DNA of 64,000 nucleotides from CBDDHT01 sp965227905 (GTDB lineage: Bacteria; Pseudomonadota; Alphaproteobacteria; Rhizobiales; Methyloligellaceae). The notes below the pieces were generated by a model, which saw only the letters and a list, made by a program, of their open reading frames with translations, did not search any database and was not told the DNA's origin. The stretch covers positions 930,001 to 994,000 of the forward strand of contig OZ245780.1 in the NCBI GenBank assembly GCA_965227905.1, in the 5' to 3' direction. Each line of letters opens with the position of its first letter. The stretch's first letter is position 1. This document shows positions 1-7,524 of this stretch, in pieces. A program made the translations under genes and the position numbers.

Positions 1-193
1 AGGCCTGCTGGCACCAGGCTTCGTCGCACTGGGTGCAGGTGTACGGCACGAAGCGGGCTTCGTGATGGAAGTCGAATACGCGGATACGCGATTTCGAGGG
101 GTTAAAAACACCTTCCTTCACATAGGAGCATGCAAGCTCACATTGCTTGCAGCCTGTACATTTGCCAGGGTCGATTACCAAGGCCTTGTGCAT
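1..193 (-). CDS. 4Fe-4S dicluster ferredoxin-like protein (partial, cut by left edge)
   Basis: Only the first 64 or so residues are inside the window. The protein begins MHKALVIDPGKC and carries a bacterial ferredoxin cluster signature CTGCKQCELAC at residues 12-22. A second cysteine group, CTQCDEAWC, appears just before the edge. This arrangement is typical of small electron-transfer subunits with several 4Fe-4S clusters, such as HycB/NuoI-like partners of molybdo- or tungsto-enzymes. The ATG at 193-191 is chosen because a GGGAGGG Shine-Dalgarno sequence lies about 8 bases upstream. The partner enzyme would lie outside the window, so the exact role is unknown. Confidence 0.8.
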   Translation of the reverse strand, partial: MHKALVIDPGKCTGCKQCELACSYVKEGVFNPSKSRIRVFDFHHEARFVPYTCTQCDEAWCQQA

Positions 194-359
194 CGTTCAT
201 TCCCTCCCCATTCGGGCACTACGACTGAGATTTGCAGCCTGTCGTTCAGCGCGTTTCGGGTGAGCGGGACCCGCTTGCGCCATTCATTGAGCCATCAACC
301 CTAGCGGAAATGCGAGTGGCGTCAAAGGGGCAGCGCGTGCCTCACGCCACTGAAATTCG

Positions 360-1361
360 CTATGCCGCGACGCGGACGCCGCCACCTTCGAGCAGCATAA
401 CCTTGTTGAGAAGCTTGACGCAGGCATAGATGGCGGTAATAGACGGCGCCGGAACATCCACCATCTTGCCCATTTCGAGGATCGAGCCGATCAGGGCTTC
501 GGTTTCGAGGGACCGGCCGGCTTCGACGTCCTGCAGCATCGATGTCTTGTGCGCGCCGACATTTTCCGCGCCCGCGATCCGTTTCTCGATCGTGTGCCGG
601 AAGGTGACGCCAAGCGCCTCGGCGATTTCTTGCGCCTCGCGCATCATCTCGGCTGCGAGCGCTCTCGTTTCCGAAAACTGGCAGATGTCGACAAGGGTTG
701 CGTGGGTGAGGGCGCTGATCGGATTGAACGATAGATTGCCCCAGGCTTTGAGCCAGATTTCCGAGCGAATATCGTCGAGTATACGGGAGCGGAAGCCCGC
801 TCCAACCAGAAGGTCATGGAGTTTTTGCACCCGCGCGGACGTCGACCCATCGAGTTCGCCCAATGGGAAGCGATCCCCTTCCACGTGACGAATAACGCCG
901 GGTTCGGTGACGCCAGCTGCCGGATAGACAACACATCCGACGACCCTGTCCGCATCGATATGTCTGGTCAGAAGCCCGCTGGGATCGAGTGACAATAGGC
1001 GTTCACCATCATGGGGCCCGCCATGCTTGTGAAAATACCACCAGGGCAATCCGTTCTGCACGGTGACAATGACCGTATCCGGCCCCATCAGTTGATCCAT
1101 CTCGCGTGCGACCTGGTCGAGAAAATGGGCTTTGACCGCCAGGATGACGACGTCCTGGGGACCAGCATCGGCGACCTTGTTGACGGCATTGAGCTTGGCA
1201 ACATGCTCGCTGTCGTCCTCCCAGATCAGCTTCAAGCCGTTCTCTTGGATCGCGGATAGATGAGCGCCTTGATCGATAACGGTTACGTCTTCACCGGCGA
1301 GCGCGAATTTTACGGCCATCAGACCGCCAATCGCACCGGCACCAACGACACAGATTTTCAT
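360..1361 (-). CDS. Ketopantoate reductase family protein (ApbA/PanE-like)
   Basis: The 333-residue protein has an N-terminal Rossmann motif GAGAIGG (residues 7-13) and the C-terminal helical domain of the ketopantoate reductase family. Lys205, Asn209 and Asn213 (in IWLKAWGNLSFNP) match the family's catalytic lysine and substrate-binding asparagines. In the family the reaction is NADPH reduction of 2-dehydropantoate to pantoate. Many paralogues act on other 2-oxo acids, and the length is slightly above that of E. coli PanE, so the substrate is uncertain. AGGAGGAG sits just upstream of the ATG. The next gene upstream on this strand ends 30 bases earlier and encodes a fumarylacetoacetase-fold enzyme, so the two are probably cotranscribed and may share a catabolic role rather than pantothenate synthesis. 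Confidence 0.85.
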   Translation of the reverse strand: MKICVVGAGAIGGLMAVKFALAGEDVTVIDQGAHLSAIQENGLKLIWEDDSEHVAKLNAVNKVADAGPQDVVILAVKAHFLDQVAREMDQLMGPDTVIVTVQNGLPWWYFHKHGGPHDGERLLSLDPSGLLTRHIDADRVVGCVVYPAAGVTEPGVIRHVEGDRFPLGELDGSTSARVQKLHDLLVGAGFRSRILDDIRSEIWLKAWGNLSFNPISALTHATLVDICQFSETRALAAEMMREAQEIAEALGVTFRHTIEKRIAGAENVGAHKTSMLQDVEAGRSLETEALIGSILEMGKMVDVPAPSITAIYACVKLLNKVMLLEGGGVRVAA

Positions 1362-1390
1362 GCTCTCCTCCTCTTAAGGTCAATCAGGCC

Positions 1391-2164
1391 CTATTGAACG
1401 AAGCGGTTTTCGAGCGTTCCAATGCCCTCGATCGTGACCGACACGTCATTTGAGGGCTCTTTCATGGATCCGACCCCGACCGATGTTCCGCAGGCGATGA
1501 CGTCGCCAGGCTCGAGCGTCATGTCGTGCGACAACAACGAGACCAGTCGATGCGGCGGAAAGATCATGTCGGATACCGGATAATTCTGGCGCTCGGCTCC
1601 ATTCAGCACGGTCTTAATATGCAGTCCCATGGGATCGATATCCGTCTCGATGGCCGGCCCGAAGACGCCGAACGTATCGAAACTTTTCGATCTTACCCAC
1701 TGAGCGAAAGTGGGGTCTCTGCCGATGATGTCGACCGCGGTGACGTCATTGATGCAAGTATAGCCGAAGATGTGGCTTGCGGCGTCCGTCTCCGATACGC
1801 CACTGCATCTTTGTCCGATCACGATTCCGATTTCGCCCTCATAGACGACTTTGCCATCGTAGGAGGCTGGGCGCCGGATAATCTCGTTGGGACCCAGAAA
1901 CGCATTTGGCGCTTTCAGAAGGTACAGCGGTTCGGGCGGGATCGGATTACCGGCCTTTTCGGCAAGCGCGTGAAAATTGTTCCAGAGGCAGATCATCTTG
2001 CCCGGGTCGCACGGGGTCAGAATGCGAACGTCGTTTAACGGAACTGTCGAACCGCTCGGCGTTGCGCCGGCAAACATGTCGCCTTTAGCGATCGCAATCG
2101 TATCACCGTCGATGGTGCCGAAACCGTGCTTTCCATCTTTCTCGAAGCGCAGCCAACGTGCCAT
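1391..2164 (-). CDS. Fumarylacetoacetate hydrolase family protein
   Basis: This 257-residue protein belongs to the FAH superfamily, whose members hydrolyse, isomerise or decarboxylate acyl-pyruvates and related diketo acids. Visible family motifs are VYEGEIGIVIGQ, which carries the metal-binding glutamates, the central WVRSKSFDTFGVFGP stretch, and a C-terminal GDVIACGTSVGVG loop. The start is placed at the second of two close ATGs (MARWLRFEKDG) because GGAGG lies 8 bases upstream; the longer reading adds 12 residues without such a site. The ketopantoate reductase family gene follows 29 bases downstream. The substrate cannot be told from sequence. Confidence 0.85.
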   Translation of the reverse strand: MARWLRFEKDGKHGFGTIDGDTIAIAKGDMFAGATPSGSTVPLNDVRILTPCDPGKMICLWNNFHALAEKAGNPIPPEPLYLLKAPNAFLGPNEIIRRPASYDGKVVYEGEIGIVIGQRCSGVSETDAASHIFGYTCINDVTAVDIIGRDPTFAQWVRSKSFDTFGVFGPAIETDIDPMGLHIKTVLNGAERQNYPVSDMIFPPHRLVSLLSHDMTLEPGDVIACGTSVGVGSMKEPSNDVSVTIEGIGTLENRFVQ

Positions 2165-2327
2165 AGGCATATCCTCCGGTTGCCGATGCCAGGTTCGCAC
2201 ATCTTCGGCAACAGGGGGCGGCTTTCAAACAGCGATTGCGGAAAAACAGCGTTTCCACACAAGAACGTGATATTTGAGCCCTTCCCAATCAACCAGGATT
2301 GCATGGGCCGCTTTTTGATCTGGCGTC

Positions 2328-2876
2328 CTACGTTTTCGTGACGCAGACGCTGCGGCGTGGCTTCAGGTAGAACGATTCCGTCATGGTGATTCCTCCAGTG
2401 AGGAAATGACCAACCGGCGGGCTGTAGGAGTAAGTCACCTCGGCAAGGATCACACATTGCGAAGGTTGAACAAGCCCGCTCGGAACCGAAATGGCGCTGC
2501 CGGTTGCGCGTGCCGCCCCATTGCGTGTTTCGCTCCAGGTTACGGTCGTGTTTCCGTCCGCATCCGCTTCGACATTCGTGAGTACAATCGATAATGGGCC
2601 TTCTGTGTAAGGTTTGATTATCTCACTTGAAGCCTCAAAGATATCCTGAACGGCACCATCATCGACTTCTTCGACCTGTGCAGCCAGGTCGCCAGTGGCA
2701 CTGGCGATGGCTGTGACCCGCCGATCGATTGTCAAGGCATGGCCGAATTCCACCGCGCCCAGGAACAGCGTGATCATTATCGGTACGATCAGCGCGAATT
2801 CGACGGCACTAACCCCTTTGGCCTCATGCCAAAACCGGGTGCATCTGACCATGGCCCGCAAGGTAAACCGTTTCAT
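2328..2876 (-). CDS. TadE/TadG-type pseudopilin, minor pilus assembly protein
   Basis: The 182-residue protein has the TadE-like signature: a short basic leader, then GVSAVEFALIVPIMITLFLGAVEFG, a hydrophobic helix with the prepilin-peptidase-type glycine and a glutamate five residues later. The rest is a small periplasmic domain with two cysteines near the C terminus (QPSQC and SVC). TadE-type pseudopilins are processed by the Tad prepilin peptidase and are needed for Flp pilus assembly. The ATG at 2876 is preferred over a GTG five codons upstream because a GGAG lies 9 bases before it. It follows another TadE-type gene by 23 bases, and the pair reads divergently from the TadG-like gene. Confidence 0.82.
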   Translation of the reverse strand: MKRFTLRAMVRCTRFWHEAKGVSAVEFALIVPIMITLFLGAVEFGHALTIDRRVTAIASATGDLAAQVEEVDDGAVQDIFEASSEIIKPYTEGPLSIVLTNVEADADGNTTVTWSETRNGAARATGSAISVPSGLVQPSQCVILAEVTYSYSPPVGHFLTGGITMTESFYLKPRRSVCVTKT

Positions 2877-2899
2877 GCCCAATGTCTCCACGCTGTATA

Positions 2900-3466
2900 T
2901 TAGCCGTCAAATGGCTCGTTACGAAAAGCCGCAGTCGCCGTAAGGAGTCGATTGCCGTTGCCCAAGTTGCCCAGATCCAGTGCGGGCAGGTTCGCAAGCA
3001 GGTCCCACTCATAGAAAATTCGCACGACGACAATGTCACCGCCATTACCGGGATCGTATTGGAAGCCGCCAGTCAGATTGCCATCACCGTCGATGGCATC
3101 CGGTACGTTGACATTGGTAAAGTTGTCGAACTTGCGTACGTCGACGATGAGCCCTCCCGCACAATCAAACAGCCCGTAAATGTTGTCGCACACTTCGGTC
3201 TTGAACTGTGACTCGCTGAATCCGGCTCCCTGAGCCTGACCGGTTCGGATCAGACGGCTTGCCTCGGCGACAGCATTCTCGAGCGTGAAGGTCGCGAGGA
3301 ACATGAGCCCGACTTCGATCAATGCGAAAAGCAACAGAAAGAACGGGGCGGCGACAATACCGAATTCAACTGCTGTCGAGCCGGACCGCGCGCGTTTGAA
3401 GCGCCGCCAGCGTTGTCGCAGCGTGTTCCGCGGTTTGGCCTCTGCGTGGACTGACAATTCAGACAT
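2900..3466 (-). CDS. TadE-type pseudopilin
   Basis: This 188-residue protein begins with a basic cytoplasmic stretch (residues 12-27), followed by SGSTAVEFGIVAAPFFLLLF, the TadE hydrophobic segment with its glycine-plus-glutamate processing signature. The remaining residues form a periplasmic domain with two cysteines (EVCDN and LFDCAG) that could form a disulfide. It is the first of two TadE-type genes in a minus-strand pair, and is probably expressed from the AT-rich region at 3467-3756. TadE/TadF pseudopilins help assemble the Flp pilus. Which of the two corresponds to TadE and which to TadF cannot be settled by eye. Confidence 0.84.
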   Translation of the reverse strand: MSELSVHAEAKPRNTLRQRWRRFKRARSGSTAVEFGIVAAPFFLLLFALIEVGLMFLATFTLENAVAEASRLIRTGQAQGAGFSESQFKTEVCDNIYGLFDCAGGLIVDVRKFDNFTNVNVPDAIDGDGNLTGGFQYDPGNGGDIVVVRIFYEWDLLANLPALDLGNLGNGNRLLTATAAFRNEPFDG

Positions 3467-3756
3467 TAGACAACTCTATTTTCGCGTGCACGGACAGGTG
3501 CGGGACTATTGAGACATGGGATGATTAAGGTGACGTGTAAGAATTCAAGAATCCCAGACAAGGTAAAACAATTCTAAAATAGAAGAATAAAATTATATAT
3601 AGATTATATTATACTTGTATTGATCTAATTGTTTTTTGTTTTACTTTGTTTTTTTACAGAATGTCAAAGATCAAAGCGCATCCTGACGCATCTCATAGAA
3701 GTGCGCGCGGGTCCGCCAACTCGGCAAGTCGCACGAAAACATGCAGAGGTGTCGCC
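3467..3756. promoter_or_regulatory. AT-rich divergent promoter region between TadE pair and tadG-like gene
   Basis: This 290-base gap separates the minus-strand TadE pair from the plus-strand TadG-like gene. Bases 3540-3655 are very AT-rich, with long A/T runs, in contrast to the GC-rich coding DNA on both sides. Such a segment is the natural place for divergent promoters. I did not find a convincing -35/-10 pair, so no exact promoter is called. In-frame codons extend the TadG frame up to 3646, but no ribosome binding site supports a start there. Confidence 0.45.
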
Positions 3757-5253
3757 ATGTGGCGTAAACTCTTTCCAAGAATCGACCGGTTCAGCCGAAA
3801 CCGGTCCGGTGGTGTCCTGATTACTTTCGGTTTGATTCTTCTCCCGATGATGACTGCGATCGGTGTTGCCGTCGACTACGCACGTGCTCTGTCGGTCAAG
3901 AGCCAGATGGGAAATGCAATTGATGCGGCTGCTCTTGCTGTCGGTTCGAGTGTCAATGCCGACGATGCAGCAGCAACGGCCCAGGCGCAGGCCTACTTCG
4001 ACGCCAATTTCCCGCCAGATACACCCGGCGTATCTGTAAACATTGCCGTCGCCACAAACGAGAACAAGATATCGATTACCGCGACCGGTTCCGTCGAAAC
4101 GACGTTTCTCAAAATCGCTGGTTACAATGACATCTCGGTGCATTCTTTCACCGAGGTGACGAGAAAGCAGAAGAAGATCGAACTCGTGATGGTCCTCGAC
4201 AATACAGGATCCATGGGTTGGGACAGCAAGCTGACCGGATTGAAGAGCGCCGCCAACACGCTTTTGGACACTCTGTTTGACGGAGCCCAAAATGACGATG
4301 TGAAGATGGGGCTCGTCCCATTCGCAGCGGGCGTCAATATCGGGACCGAAAATCTGAACTCGGGCTGGATCGATGTGAATGCCCAGTCAGCGGTGGCAAG
4401 CGAGGATTTTCAAGCCGGCGTCAATACCCTCACGCTTTTCAATCAATTGGGCAATGCCAGTTGGAATGGGTGCGTGCGCGCTCGGGTTGCCCCCTATGAC
4501 ACAACCGACACGGTTCCCAGCGGCAGCACGGTTGCGACTCTCTGGGCACCCTATTTCGCGCCTGACGAGCCGGACTTCTGGTGGTATCCGAACGGCTACA
4601 GGAGCGACGGCAACTACGGTAGCAGCGAGTATGATTATGATGCGCGTCAGCGCTATACCGGCAAATACACGGGATCAATCCCAGGTTGGGAAGATGATGG
4701 GCCGGATTTCAATTGTCGCGTCCCGAAAGTGACGCCTCTGACGTCGGTCAAGGCGGATCTCGAAACGGGTATCAGTCAATTGACGGCATCCGGGAGCACT
4801 GTCATTCCAACGGGTCTGGCCTGGGGGTGGCGGCTGATCTCACCCAGCGCACCTTTTACCGAAGGTGTCGGATATGATGATGACAAGACCATCAAGGCGA
4901 TTGTCCTGCTGACCGATGGCGAGAACAGCGTTGGCGGCGGTCTCGGCAATCACAATAATTCCTACTACAACGCCTATGGGTATGCGCAGTCAGGTCATCT
5001 GGGTTCGACAAACGGCAATGCTGCCGAGGCGACCCTCGACAGTAAGACCTCGACCTTGTGCAACAACATCAAGGCCGAAGGGATTATCCTCTATACAGTG
5101 ACATTCCAACTTGCCGACGGGCCAATCAAGAACCTAATGCGGGATTGCGCTACGAGCACAGCGATGTATTTCGACTCGCCGTCGAACTCCGAACTGACCA
5201 ACGTCTTCCAGCAGATTGCCGTTGGTCTAAGTGAGCTTCGCATCAGCCAATAA
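3757..5253 (+). CDS. tadG: TadG-like protein: TadE-type anchor plus von Willebrand A domain
   Basis: The protein is 498 residues from the ATG at 3757, chosen because AGAGG lies shortly before it and the family starts with MWRKLF-type basic residues; the open frame extends 37 codons upstream without support. One N-terminal membrane helix (about residues 18-40) is followed by a periplasmic von Willebrand A domain whose metal site DNTGSM begins at Asp148. Inside this domain is a Tyr/Trp/Gly/Asp-rich insertion around residues 265-320 (WWYPNGY, YDYDARQRY), and a second Asn/Tyr/Gly-rich loop near residue 400. TadG proteins sit in the inner membrane or periplasm and support Flp pilus assembly or adhesion. 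It reads away from the TadE pair and ends at a strong terminator. Confidence 0.88.
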   Translation: MWRKLFPRIDRFSRNRSGGVLITFGLILLPMMTAIGVAVDYARALSVKSQMGNAIDAAALAVGSSVNADDAAATAQAQAYFDANFPPDTPGVSVNIAVATNENKISITATGSVETTFLKIAGYNDISVHSFTEVTRKQKKIELVMVLDNTGSMGWDSKLTGLKSAANTLLDTLFDGAQNDDVKMGLVPFAAGVNIGTENLNSGWIDVNAQSAVASEDFQAGVNTLTLFNQLGNASWNGCVRARVAPYDTTDTVPSGSTVATLWAPYFAPDEPDFWWYPNGYRSDGNYGSSEYDYDARQRYTGKYTGSIPGWEDDGPDFNCRVPKVTPLTSVKADLETGISQLTASGSTVIPTGLAWGWRLISPSAPFTEGVGYDDDKTIKAIVLLTDGENSVGGGLGNHNNSYYNAYGYAQSGHLGSTNGNAAEATLDSKTSTLCNNIKAEGIILYTVTFQLADGPIKNLMRDCATSTAMYFDSPSNSELTNVFQQIAVGLSELRISQ

Positions 5254-5287
5254 TCAGCACTCTTCCAGGAGATGCGGCACGCGAAGG

Positions 5288-5325
5288 CGGCCGGCGGCAC
5301 AAGAGCCCGCCGGCCGTTTTCGTTT
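5288..5325 (+). terminator. Rho-independent terminator after tadG
   Basis: Perfect 10-base arms (CGGCCGGCGG at 5288-5297 and CCGCCGGCCG at 5307-5316) enclose a 9-base loop and are followed by TTTTCGTTT. It lies 35 bases after the tadG stop codon and also separates that gene from the convergent gene ending at 5365. Confidence 0.88.
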
Positions 5326-5364
5326 GGACTAGTGCGCTAGGTCCTGTGGGACCCTGCAAACGCT

Positions 5365-5853
5365 CTACTGAGGTGCCTGGCCACCTTCGGCAACGGACTG
5401 TGCAATGCTGAGCTTGGTTTGCGTCGACTTGGCCAACGCGTCGAATTGCGTAACTTCGTCACCTGGGATGAGAGCGGGCCGGCACGTGGGCTTGCAAGCG
5501 AACGAATAGAGTTGTGTCCCCTTGGTCACCGTAACGATGCGGCGCGTATCCGATTTCACCGATATTCGCTTGCTCAGGACCTTTCTGTGCCGCGAGTCGA
5601 GGACGATAATGTTGGTCACGCCTACCGATTTGCCCGTAACAATCAGAAGCTTGCCGTTCTGCACGGTCACATCGGCAATTGACGGGTTGCCGACAATTAT
5701 CCCTGCGCCCTCTGATTTGAGTGAAATCGTTCGCGCCTGATCGATCGGCACCTCGATATCGGCAGCAGACGTGGCCGTTGCGGTCGCGGACACCGTAAAA
5801 ATGGCCAGAACGCAGAGACGCATCGCGCTCAGCGCAAAGTTGGAGAAACGCAT
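5365..5853 (-). CDS. Secreted pilus-formation N-terminal-domain protein (CpaC N-domain-like)
   Basis: The 162-residue protein has a signal peptide (MRFSNFALSAMRLCVLAIF, then an Ala/Thr-rich stretch ending near residue 30). The domain that follows resembles the N-terminal domain of CpaC/RcpA secretins: ARTISLKSEGAGIIVGNPSIADV, then GKSVGVTNIIVLD. The same pattern appears in the CpaC protein at 8367-9803 (TVTIGLNKSMIVELP, VGQANVFFF). There is no secretin pore domain. After the domain comes a Cys-x3-Cys pair (FACKPTCRP). Stand-alone versions near tad loci are probably periplasmic accessory factors, but their function is not established. AGGGG lies 9 bases before the ATG. The gene is divergent from the Flp pilin. 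Confidence 0.78.
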   Translation of the reverse strand: MRFSNFALSAMRLCVLAIFTVSATATATSAADIEVPIDQARTISLKSEGAGIIVGNPSIADVTVQNGKLLIVTGKSVGVTNIIVLDSRHRKVLSKRISVKSDTRRIVTVTKGTQLYSFACKPTCRPALIPGDEVTQFDALAKSTQTKLSIAQSVAEGGQAPQ

Positions 5854-6300
5854 AACTAACTACCCCTAAGAATGATCCCCAGCACGGAGTGTGCGTCTGA
5901 AATGGTGAAATAAAAGCAAATGCTCGAACCGTTCGGGCACTGTTTGAGCGCAGGAGAGAGGGGCGTCGAAGCCGATGAGGTCTGTACAGCGCCTCCGGAT
6001 GTCATGGCGTGGTCAAGCTGTTCAAACAGTGATCGGGGCGCGAAAAGCCTTGAAACAAAAGCGAAATTTTCAATTTAACACGCTGTTATCTCCATTATTC
6101 AAGTAATTATAAGTTAAAAATAGTATAAATCGCTTGGTTAATGAGAAATTGAAGCGGTCAAAAAATATATTTTATGTTAACTTCGTTCATTAACTTGGCC
6201 GAAACGCCCTGACTGTATGCTCCATGTAAGTTCAAGACGCCGGAAGGGAATACGGCAGACAGAACTGGTGCTGTTACAAAACCTATAAGGGAGAGTCATC
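5854..6300. promoter_or_regulatory. AT-rich flp upstream region with CtrA-like half-site pairs
   Basis: This 447-base gap between the secretin-N-domain gene and the Flp pilin holds no gene. Bases 6060-6185 are strongly AT-rich. Within them, three sites fit TTAA-N7-TTAA with one mismatch each: 6075-6089 (TTAA, TTAT), 6114-6128 (TTAA, ATAA) and 6138-6152 (TTAA, TTGA). In Caulobacter, TTAA-N7-TTAA is the binding pattern of the cell-cycle regulator CtrA, which controls the pilin gene. A weak TTGGCC/TATGCT pair at 6195-6221 could be a promoter core. The assignment is tentative because AT-rich DNA yields such matches by chance. Confidence 0.4.
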
Positions 6301-6462
6301 ATGAAGAAGCTTTTTGTACGTTTTGCGAAGGACGAGTCAGGTGCCACCGCTATTGAGTATGGTCTCATCGCGGCCGGTATCGCAGTCGCCATCATCGCGG
6401 CTGTCAACACGGTTGGTACCGACCTGATCGCCAAGTTTGGCGAAGTCAGCGCCGCCCTCTAG
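6301..6462 (+). CDS. flp: Flp/Fap type IVb major pilin
   Basis: A short 53-codon gene encodes a classical Flp pilin. A basic leader MKKLFVRFAKDESG is followed by ATAIEYGLIAAGIAVAIIAA. The Gly14/Ala15 junction, with Glu at +5 and Tyr at +6, is the Flp cleavage and assembly signature recognised by CpaA/TadV peptidases. The mature pilin would be 39 residues, mostly one hydrophobic helix, ending EVSAAL. A purine-rich GGGAGAG lies 8 bases before the ATG. It is the structural subunit of the pilus made by the downstream cpa/tad genes. It stands alone between an AT-rich upstream region and a strong terminator, so it is probably transcribed separately and at a high level. Confidence 0.95.
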   Translation: MKKLFVRFAKDESGATAIEYGLIAAGIAVAIIAAVNTVGTDLIAKFGEVSAAL

Positions 6463-6472
6463 TAAAACGGCT

Positions 6473-6492
6473 AACCGGCTCCCGAGCCGGTT
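6473..6492 (+). other. Perfect short hairpin just after flp stop
   Basis: Arms AACCGGCT (6473-6480) and AGCCGGTT (6485-6492) pair perfectly around a 4-base loop, starting 10 bases after the flp stop codon. No T-tract follows, so this is not a standard terminator by itself. Placed immediately before a true terminator, it may protect the pilin mRNA 3' end. That role is inference. Confidence 0.6.
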
Positions 6493-6506
6493 GAGTACAG
6501 AACGCG

Positions 6507-6547
6507 AGACCGCCTGCCAGAAATGGCGGGCGGTCTTGTCTTTTCTT
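6507..6547 (+). terminator. Rho-independent terminator after flp
   Basis: Thirteen-base arms (6507-6519 and 6524-6536, with one G-U pair) are closed by a GAAA tetraloop and followed by TGTCTTTTCTT. It would end the flp transcript before cpaA, allowing pilin mRNA to be made in excess over the assembly machinery. Confidence 0.9.
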
Positions 6548-6751
6548 GAAAGGTCACTTTGCGTCCCAATGGTCCAGTCCCCAAGTCACTTGGCCGGCAG
6601 ATCAGTCGCGGAGCCTTTACGCGCAATTTACGCATATAGATTAGTGTGTTGAACGAACCAGGTTGAGCAACTTAGAAGCAATCGGCTTTTCTGCGCTTGG
6701 TTGGTTCCGACGAAGCGCAGGTTGTTCCAAGATATTGCAACGGCGGATATC

Positions 6752-7258
6752 ATGAGTCTTGTCATACCGGTTTTGATTGTCTTCCCAGCAGCAATGATCT
6801 TTGCGGCTGCGATGGACATTTTCACCATGACGATACCGAACAGTCTTTGTCTCGCTCTTGTTGCGGCATTTTTCTGCCTGGCCCCGTTTGTTGGCCTCGA
6901 CTGGTCTGCGTTTGCAATGCATGTCGCAACGGGCCTTGCGATGCTGGTAATTGGGATTGGATTGTTCTTGCCGAACTGGATTGGCGGCGGTGATGCGAAA
7001 CTGTTTGCGGCAACCGCGCTCTGGGTCGGGCCGCATCATCTGCTCGAATATGTCGTTGTGACGGCGTTCCTTGGTGGCATTCTGACCTTGGCCTTAGTCA
7101 TGCTCCGTCTGATTCCGATCCCGGCAGGCATCACAGAACATCAATGGATCGCTCGGCTCTACAGCCGAATGAATGGCGTGCCTTACGGTGTTGCGCTGGC
7201 TGGTGGCGGTTTGATCGTCTATCCGCAGACAATCTGGATGATGGCGCTCGCAGGTTGA
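6752..7258 (+). CDS. cpaA: Prepilin peptidase CpaA (TadV)
   Basis: The 168-residue polytopic membrane protein belongs to the A24 prepilin peptidase family, in the short form lacking the N-methyltransferase domain, as in Tad systems. The two catalytic aspartates are visible: Asp22 in AAAMDIFTMTIPN and Asp81 in the GGGDAK motif. It should cleave the Flp pilin at Gly14 and the TadE-type pseudopilins at the inner membrane. The ATG at 6752 is chosen over a TTG 17 codons upstream because family members start just before the first helix. A 266-base gap with no gene or clear signal separates it from cpaB. Confidence 0.9.
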   Translation: MSLVIPVLIVFPAAMIFAAAMDIFTMTIPNSLCLALVAAFFCLAPFVGLDWSAFAMHVATGLAMLVIGIGLFLPNWIGGGDAKLFAATALWVGPHHLLEYVVVTAFLGGILTLALVMLRLIPIPAGITEHQWIARLYSRMNGVPYGVALAGGGLIVYPQTIWMMALAG

Positions 7259-7524
7259 GCCCGGTTCATCGAGCCTCGCGCATGTTGCAGACGACGCGGT
7301 GCCTGCAACGACCGTTTTTGTCTGATTATCGGTGAAAGTGGCCGCGATCAGAGCAGAGCTCAAAGGTTCTGTCGATCGTCAAAAATCCCGAATTTCCGAC
7401 CCTTTTGGCGGCTTCAAATCGTTTTGGCACGGCCATTAACCCGCCGTTGACAAATTGATGGGCACAGTAGGCGCACTGCATACCTACGTGTCGATGATCC
7501 AGAGTCCAAGAGGTCTTTCCAGTC

